Positions 57,863 to 64,000 of a stretch of 64,000 nt of DNA are shown piece after piece. Where the stretch lies: assembly GCA_023212725.1 (NCBI GenBank), contig JALBYF010000010.1, forward strand, positions 248,001-312,000, written 5' to 3'. The position numbers were made by a program, and so were the translations under genes. The stretch comes from Tranzscheliella williamsii (Eukaryota; Basidiomycota; Ustilaginomycetes; Ustilaginales; Ustilaginaceae). Position 1 is the stretch's first letter; every line of letters starts with the position of its first letter. The notes beneath the pieces are model-generated. The model was not told the DNA's origin. It was given only the letters and a program-made list of their open reading frames with translations, and did no database searches.

Positions 57863-60800
57863 ATGCCGGCTACGAGAGGCCACGAGGCCGTGCGCAAGTT
57901 CCCTTGCTCGTTCGAGGGATGCACAGCCGCTTTTGTCAAGCGTGCTCATCTTCGAAGACACGAAATGACTCACACTCAACGCCGAGACTTCTCTTGTCCA
58001 GGATGTGGCAGAGCATTCTCCAGGAACGACAGCATGGCTCGCCATCTCCGTCGCAAGCATGCCCATTTATATCAGTTGCAATCCAGAGGAATCGCAGCTG
58101 CAGCCAGCGTCGACTTTCCAACCGATCAAGCCATTGCCTCGTCTGCGTCCGTACCCGTTACAGCCTTCAGCGGCATCACTTCCGGCCCCACCCTCCTCAC
58201 GCTCAACAGGCCCATGTCCTATACCTCGCAGTCTACTAACGCACTAATAAGGTCATCTTCATCGTGTCAAGCAACTCAAACTGCCATTCAAGCGTCTGGA
58301 TCGCCCGGGCAGTGCTCCACCGAAACCGAAGCAGGGTCGCCTCAGCCCTTCTTGTATCCGCAGTGGCACTCCTCCGAACGTCTTCGTCCAGATGCCTCGT
58401 CCAACCACACGCCTCAGGTGAGTCAAGCCTACGCTTGCGTGATCCCTACCTATCCGTGCCGCACTGGGGTTTTTTTAACGTTCATTGCCTTTTTATCTTG
58501 GCATGCTCAGCTTTACCAGGTTTCTGGAGCTGGCTTATTGTCTTTGCCACCAGGGACGACACAGTCTCGCATGGACGTCCCGGTAAGATACACTTCAGCT
58601 GGCTGGTCAACTTTACAATTGGGCGGCAGCTCACCCTTATCTTCTGTACAGCTGCGTAGCTATCAGCATGGCCCGGCTACTCGAGAGTTGTCATCTTACA
58701 CGGAGCCAATGTTGCAACCTCATATGGCAAACTACTTTCCTTCGACGTTTGATGACAGCAGCCGCTTTGCTACTTCACAAAGGTCAGAAGCGTACGTACA
58801 TGGTCTTGCTACTGATGTAGCACGTCAAAACCACGAGCTGCAAGCCGTTGAGCATGGACCATTTGCTATTCAGCCCTCAAATTCTCGGTCTCTGTACCAA
58901 CCTCCGGTGACTGATCCGTCGCCTGGTTTGCTCGACTTCTCCGAAATCGGCTCGTCGCAACATGACTTTGTCTTTCCTGACGCTCCAGGGATGTCCGACC
59001 CTGCTTGGACGGCGTTCGAAAGTGTGCCCAACATAGAATATCTTCCTGCCCAGCTAGAGATCCAAAGCGGCCCGGAAAACGTCGTCGACGGGGTTAGTCT
59101 TGGATCCGCTTTACCACATGCGAATGTTAATGCAGAAGATAGCTCAGTAAACGCTGCAGATTCTTACTTCCAGCTGGACCCGTCCAACTTTCATGTGGAA
59201 GATCGACTGAGTGTGCCTGGCGATACCAGCAGTGTTGCGAGGTTCCTTTCAGACTTTGGGCTTGCTGTTCCAGGCTCTGGTGTCTTCATCCAAAGGGACC
59301 AAACATACCACGATTCGTATCCAACACGCGTTGGTCTCGAAACAATTGAGACCAACGCAGGATCCTTGCGCTCATCTTTACAAACAGCTGACAGTACGGC
59401 AGGCGTCGATCTAGGGACAGCGGATGTGTTTGCACCCAAAGCAAAGACCCCTACGAACCAAAGCTTTACACAGCCCTCTGCACAGGACTCGTTCGAGTTG
59501 CCGTCTTTGACCTCCTCGCAAGCTGAATTTTTAGGCCCCAGCGCTTGCTCGCACCGGCGAGGCTTGAGCCGAGTCGCCTCACTCGATCAGGCTTCAGGCT
59601 CCACAGGTCAGAGCCAGCCTCTTCGATGGCAAACAAGCATTCTTCAATCAGAAGCGCTTGGTACAGAGCAACCTTCCGACAACGGTGACCTCGAGCTAGA
59701 ATCCTGTGCGACAGCAAGTTTTGTCACACCTGATCGTTCGTCCGTATTTCCTGATCCTACGCGAGATGTAGAGGGTAATAAAGCTTCAGGGGCTATTTCC
59801 AATGAGACGCGGCGACTGGATGTTAATAGGGTTCCAGGGGGAACCATGGCCGGCGGGCATCTGGCTTCTGCTCAGCCTTCTTGGCCGTTCAAAGTTGCCA
59901 CATTCTACCGAGAGGAGGGTCACTCCTCCTCGAAGGCGAGCAGCAACTTTCATTCGTGCGGCTCGGACAGTACTAGCAGCAAGAGGAGCAGCGTCGTAGA
60001 ATTAGAGGCAGTCGAAGGCAAATCAAGAATTTCTTCCGAGGTCACCAGCATACTTGATGCGGAACTCGCCCCCCGGCGTCGGACAGTGCGTCTGAGCTGT
60101 GGGGCGCAAGTGCAAAAGAAGATCAATCAGTTTCAGGACTTTGCGCGGCTCTTCGAAGAACACTCACATCCTTCAGCAAGCTTACTGCCCTCTCTACTAC
60201 TTCTCGTGCCTAAAGCGATCCGACTCGACGTACCAGTTATCCACGCCAAGATGGTTTGCTCCAACAAGGTTCACACCTCGGAGGAAAATCTTGCAATTCT
60301 GGCGGTAGCTTCTCTTAGGAGCAACGAAGCACATTTGAAGAAAGAAGGCCGGAGGCTTGCGTGTTTTCTTCACGGCTTCATGATGGTCTCCGTTAGGCTC
60401 ATACTGCATATTAACGACGACAGGCACGCGTATCTGAAGTGTTTCCTACTTCTTGGGATGCACGCTCTTATGCAGCCAAACCCGGAAGTCTGGTGTTCCT
60501 TCAGGCAAGACCGGATCGTCTCTGACATTCCTGACACGGGCAACTACGGACTGGAACCCGAATTGGACCGTCTTGAGTCTGACGATATACTCAACCCGAA
60601 GGATGAAGAACTATTCCAACTCTGGACTCGGTGGTACAATCACGAAAGCCGCAAGCGGACACTGCTTTTGTGCGCCATCAGAGATTCCCAGGCGTCATCC
60701 TATTTTCCACCCAAGGATCCCCCCCTGACATCGCGCCTAGAAGGTCCACACTGCCAATTTTTGTTTGCTCATTCCTATGAACCTTGCCCGGATGGCTTAC

Positions 60801-62614
60801 TCCATTGCTGGCCGCCCGAAGCTTGGGCGAAGAAGGTAGCAGCAAGTAGTTCCTTACCCTCTGCCAAAGGCGCTCAGACAGCGTTCCGCGATGGAAAACC
60901 TTGCTACGTTGCTACCATATTGAGCGACAACCTTCTCAAGCCCCACATTCTGCGCTACCATACTTCAGAGAGGTCCTACTTTCGCAAATCATTTGATTTC
61001 TCAGCCAACCAGCAGGAGAAACTACCCAAAGCAAGGCGTACAGACAAGAATGCCCCTAGCTTCGAACGAAGCAATATAGAGCGACACGGTTGCAATATGG
61101 CCTCACATCTCGACACGAGCTCGAGCAGATCAGCCGACTCGAGTCGCAGACACTCGTGTAACGAGAGTGGCCCACAAGTACGGACGGTCTCGCAACTGCA
61201 CATTTACGCTCTTCTCGAAGCTGTAAATGGGGCTTGGTCGAGCGATAGTTCCTGGCATCATGCTTCTTCGTGGGGTAAAGATGCACTCAGCGAAGAGCTT
61301 CTTATCGACCAAACCCTGTACGACAATGTCGAGCCGAATTTGAGCTTTCTTCCAGGTTGGAGAATCGGCCGCACTTTGACTGCTGTGCAAGTTGCTCACG
61401 GCCTTATGAACTGGTCCGAACTGTTCAGCAGTCGCTTAGTGGTAAACCGGGACGAACTTGCAATGAATCTCAGCTCTGGGCTCAGATTATCGGACGATCT
61501 CTTCTGCCTGACGATACGATGGCAAGGTATCTTCCTCGACCTTTGTGCGCCGATGCAATGCCTTTGCTACTTTTTGAAAAACATCGACGTCAACGGCCAA
61601 ATGATGCATCGACGGCAAAAAAGGATCTCCCTGCTTTTACATACGTGGGTCAACTCTTCCCATGGACGCAGATCCCTTGTGCACGCCAGCACGATTATGA
61701 CTCTCTATCAGATGACAAAGCAAGCTGAACGTCACGAACAGGTTGGACCTCCCACAGCGCATGCAGTATATTCAGCTATGGCAGTCATTGTTGCTGCCTT
61801 CATCTTATTGCGGCAGAACCCCGTCAACAAGTCTCGACAATTTTCAACGACGTCCACGGAGGAGCTTGTCATGGTTCGAGATGTCTGGTATGGCATGCTA
61901 AGTAACGGTAGTCAAAGCGATTCGTCGCGTTCGATACCGAGCTACAGCCGCTCCCAAGAACAAAAGGAAGACACGGATGCGAGCAGCAACGCACGTAAAG
62001 GCTGGCTATGGGTGCAATTTTGGCATCGCCGATTCGAATACATAGGATTGGCTGGGGTCTTTTCTGTCACCTCGCTCAAATCGGACGCTTTCGCGGACTG
62101 GCAAGGGACTCCGCTGCTCGGCTTGAACACAGGCGTTGCCCCCAATGGACGAACTGCGGTTTTGAGGCAGCGGTACGCCAGCTTGTTCGGGGACACAGTT
62201 CTGCCAGTTTCAAGACGGGGCACTGTTGATGGATCTGTGGCGATGAATCGTCGACAATTCTCACAGGAGCAATCTGAGGTTCGATATGGGTTGCCCAGTT
62301 CTAGCAAGCAGCCAGAACATGCAGCGGACAATGTGAACCCCAGCGCAAGACAGTCTGGTACCGACACGCGCCGTTGGATTTTGCACGGTCCAACACACGC
62401 TGCAACATTTTGCGGCCTGAAGCTGGTGCAACCTCAGCAGGCGAAGCGTGCTGCTACAAAGCCCAGCCAGGAGTCAGCTTCCCAGACCGGAAAGTTGACG
62501 CTGGAGCTGTTGCGAGGCATGGTACACTCTTTCCAAGCAGAGGAGCCTCTGTGGTGTTACAGTAGGGAATACGCTTCACTCCTACTCGGAGCGTTGCGGG
62601 ACGATCCATTATGA
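57863..62614 (+). CDS. C2H2 zinc-finger transcription factor with fungal TF domain
   Basis: Start chosen at ATG 57863, directly before finger 1; the open frame begins earlier but looks like leader. Finger 1 is CSFEGCTAAFVKRAHLRRH (C-x4-C) and finger 2 is CPGCGRAFSRNDSMARHLRRKH (H-x4-H). A likely intron at 58418-58510 (GTGAGT, TTAAC branch, CTCAG) is 93 nt and stop-free in frame. With it spliced the protein is 1,552 aa, otherwise 1,583. The translated intron is a hydrophobic run out of keeping with its surroundings. A fungal-specific TF-like region follows (about residues 760-1400: WYNHESRKRTLLLCAIRDSQ; CWPPEAWAKKV). Function unknown; same layout as the gene at 49821. Confidence 0.85.
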   Translation: MPATRGHEAVRKFPCSFEGCTAAFVKRAHLRRHEMTHTQRRDFSCPGCGRAFSRNDSMARHLRRKHAHLYQLQSRGIAAAASVDFPTDQAIASSASVPVTAFSGITSGPTLLTLNRPMSYTSQSTNALIRSSSSCQATQTAIQASGSPGQCSTETEAGSPQPFLYPQWHSSERLRPDASSNHTPQVSQAYACVIPTYPCRTGVFLTFIAFLSWHAQLYQVSGAGLLSLPPGTTQSRMDVPVRYTSAGWSTLQLGGSSPLSSVQLRSYQHGPATRELSSYTEPMLQPHMANYFPSTFDDSSRFATSQRSEAYVHGLATDVARQNHELQAVEHGPFAIQPSNSRSLYQPPVTDPSPGLLDFSEIGSSQHDFVFPDAPGMSDPAWTAFESVPNIEYLPAQLEIQSGPENVVDGVSLGSALPHANVNAEDSSVNAADSYFQLDPSNFHVEDRLSVPGDTSSVARFLSDFGLAVPGSGVFIQRDQTYHDSYPTRVGLETIETNAGSLRSSLQTADSTAGVDLGTADVFAPKAKTPTNQSFTQPSAQDSFELPSLTSSQAEFLGPSACSHRRGLSRVASLDQASGSTGQSQPLRWQTSILQSEALGTEQPSDNGDLELESCATASFVTPDRSSVFPDPTRDVEGNKASGAISNETRRLDVNRVPGGTMAGGHLASAQPSWPFKVATFYREEGHSSSKASSNFHSCGSDSTSSKRSSVVELEAVEGKSRISSEVTSILDAELAPRRRTVRLSCGAQVQKKINQFQDFARLFEEHSHPSASLLPSLLLLVPKAIRLDVPVIHAKMVCSNKVHTSEENLAILAVASLRSNEAHLKKEGRRLACFLHGFMMVSVRLILHINDDRHAYLKCFLLLGMHALMQPNPEVWCSFRQDRIVSDIPDTGNYGLEPELDRLESDDILNPKDEELFQLWTRWYNHESRKRTLLLCAIRDSQASSYFPPKDPPLTSRLEGPHCQFLFAHSYEPCPDGLLHCWPPEAWAKKVAASSSLPSAKGAQTAFRDGKPCYVATILSDNLLKPHILRYHTSERSYFRKSFDFSANQQEKLPKARRTDKNAPSFERSNIERHGCNMASHLDTSSSRSADSSRRHSCNESGPQVRTVSQLHIYALLEAVNGAWSSDSSWHHASSWGKDALSEELLIDQTLYDNVEPNLSFLPGWRIGRTLTAVQVAHGLMNWSELFSSRLVVNRDELAMNLSSGLRLSDDLFCLTIRWQGIFLDLCAPMQCLCYFLKNIDVNGQMMHRRQKRISLLLHTWVNSSHGRRSLVHASTIMTLYQMTKQAERHEQVGPPTAHAVYSAMAVIVAAFILLRQNPVNKSRQFSTTSTEELVMVRDVWYGMLSNGSQSDSSRSIPSYSRSQEQKEDTDASSNARKGWLWVQFWHRRFEYIGLAGVFSVTSLKSDAFADWQGTPLLGLNTGVAPNGRTAVLRQRYASLFGDTVLPVSRRGTVDGSVAMNRRQFSQEQSEVRYGLPSSSKQPEHAADNVNPSARQSGTDTRRWILHGPTHAATFCGLKLVQPQQAKRAATKPSQESASQTGKLTLELLRGMVHSFQAEEPLWCYSREYASLLLGALRDDPL

Positions 62615-63018
62615 CAAGACGCCCACCCCTGTTCCGACCTAGACACAATCACAATATATCATGCTTCATATACATACGTTTGGTTTGTTTGGTTATGTTC
62701 GGGGCAAAGAGTCACAGTGGTCGTCTTAGGTCCCATGGAGATTTAACAAATAAGGAAAGTTGCGGGCTGCCGGGAACGCCCGTCCATGTCCGAGAAAATT
62801 TCAGATTTTGAGAAGAAACACGCAACACTCAACTCCAGCCGGTGAGGGGTGAGTGGCACCAACAGGGCTCGAAATGGCTCAAAAACGATTGGAGGGCCAA
62901 GCTCATGCTTAACCACGTCGCCCACGATTCGATCGTGGTTCTTTCTTCACAATCCACATTTCTGGACGCCACCCGACTGACGCTGTTACAGGTCAAGCGT
63001 CCCTTCGCCTACTTCAGT
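62615..63018. other. Intergenic, upstream of MEF1
   Basis: No gene. A CTGACGCTGTTACAG sequence (about 62978-62992) looks like an intron 3' end, so MEF1 may have a short upstream leader exon. Confidence 0.4.
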
Positions 63019-64000
63019 ATGGTTGCAATACCGCGGGCTGCCGCTGCTCGGTCTCTTGCTCGGCAGATCGCCAGGCAGAATCTCGGTACCGCGTCCGCTG
63101 CCGCAATCGCCCGACCTGCTACTGCATCTCTGGCAAGGGCGAGACCCACTAACCTTAGCGGCAAGACTCTGCAGTACCGTATGATCTCTTCTACTACTGC
63201 TCGTACAGCTGCTGCTGCCGTAGCTACGACTCTCCCAGCACAGGATGCAGCGGCACAGCACGCTCACGATGGCTCGCAAAAGCCCATAGCTGAGCTCACA
63301 GAGGCCGATCTTGCTCGCCTCATTCGACAGAGGAACGTCGGCATCTCGGCTCATATCGACAGTGGCAAGACCACTCTGACGGAAAGAGTCCTTTTCTACA
63401 CGGGAAGGATCAAGGACATTCATGAGGTTAGGGGCCGCGACGCCGTCGGAGCCAAGATGGATCATATGGAACTAGAACGTGAGAAGGGCATCACCATTCA
63501 AAGTGCGGCTACTTATTGCAGTTGGAAGGCCACGCCACCCACTGAGAAGTCCAGCGTCAGTGGAGATGCCGCTGACATCGACAGCAAGGAGCTCATGGCC
63601 AAGAAGGAAGACTTTCACATCAATATCATCGACACGCCAGGCCACGTTGATTTCACCATTGAAGTAGAAAGGGCGCTGAGGGTGCTCGACGGTGCTGTCC
63701 TCGTTCTCTGTGCCGTCTCAGGTGTCCAGTCACAGACTATCACTGTCGACCGTCAGATGAGACGATACTCGGTGCCTCGGATCAGTTTCATCAACAAGAT
63801 GGACAGAGCAGGCTCCAACCCCTGGAGGGTCATTAACCAGATCCGAAACAAGCTCCGAATGCCGGCCGCTGCCGTACAGATACCAATGGGTGCTGAGGAT
63901 GACTTCAACGGGCTCATCGATCTGATTCGATGGAAAGCCGTTTACAACGAAGGGCACAAGGGTATTGATATCCGTGAGACCGATGACATTCCAGCCGAGT
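63019..64000 (+). CDS. MEF1: Mitochondrial elongation factor G, 3' partial
   Basis: Starts at ATG 63019 and is open to the window edge (327 residues seen). The N-terminal about 90 residues are Arg/Ala/Ser-rich and lack acidic residues ([20 protein letters not shown]), a mitochondrial presequence. The EF-G GTPase domain follows: G1 [14 protein letters not shown], switch I with [19 protein letters not shown]3 [17 protein letters not shown], and G4 NKMDRAG. It catalyses ribosome translocation in mitochondrial protein synthesis. The AHIDSGKTT variant (Ile-Asp-Ser) and length suit mitochondrial EF-G1 rather than EF-G2. Confidence 0.93.
   Translation, partial: MVAIPRAAAARSLARQIARQNLGTASAAAIARPATASLARARPTNLSGKTLQYRMISSTTARTAAAAVATTLPAQDAAAQHAHDGSQKPIAELTEADLARLIRQRNVGISAHIDSGKTTLTERVLFYTGRIKDIHEVRGRDAVGAKMDHMELEREKGITIQSAATYCSWKATPPTEKSSVSGDAADIDSKELMAKKEDFHINIIDTPGHVDFTIEVERALRVLDGAVLVLCAVSGVQSQTITVDRQMRRYSVPRISFINKMDRAGSNPWRVINQIRNKLRMPAAAVQIPMGAEDDFNGLIDLIRWKAVYNEGHKGIDIRETDDIPAE

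Overview
The window reads as a nuclear chromosome segment of a basidiomycete fungus, most likely a smut-type yeast or smut (Ustilaginomycotina). The evidence is dense, GC-rich genes with few, short GT-AG introns (about 65-130 nt), a spermidine synthase-saccharopine dehydrogenase fusion (a basidiomycete arrangement), TTAGGG-type telomere repeats and several small secreted proteins. The species cannot be fixed by eye.

Layout, left to right. 0-8.6 kb: a 5'-truncated YPP1/TTC7-like TPR gene, the SNF1/AMPK catalytic subunit and a VCX1/CAX Ca2+/H+ exchanger. 8.8-9.9 kb: two small secreted-protein genes in tandem on the minus strand, beside a minisatellite and a G-rich tract. 10.4-16.4 kb: an IRC3-like mitochondrial helicase, a CENP-K/Sim4-like kinetochore candidate (4 exons) and a Zn2Cys6 regulator. 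16.4-23.7 kb: a gene-poor stretch ending in a decayed copy of a basidiomycete gene family, with a 46-bp interstitial telomere array inside it. 23.7-33.7 kb: the SPE3-LYS9 fusion, TAF11, a peroxisomal (C-terminal SKL) acyl-CoA ligase and, divergent from it, a Baeyer-Villiger monooxygenase. 34.2-45.0 kb: a small secreted protein, then three KRE6/SKN1 (GH16) paralogues with ROT1 between the second and third. 45.6-64 kb: a PTC7-type PP2C phosphatase, two C2H2 plus fungal-TF-domain regulators flanking the CAAX protease STE24, and the start of mitochondrial EF-G (MEF1), which runs off the window.

The most notable item is the 10-kb cell-wall cluster. Three KRE6/SKN1-type proteins sit with ROT1, an ER chaperone needed for beta-1,6-glucan and Kre6 function in yeast. 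Also notable are the telomere repeat inside a relic gene, the BVMO/peroxisomal ligase pair with a 33-nt near-perfect palindrome between them, and two introns of 93 nt each that are stop-free in frame. Splice sites were placed by eye from GT/AG, branch-site and reading-frame agreement. All functions are inferred from recognised motifs, without database searches.
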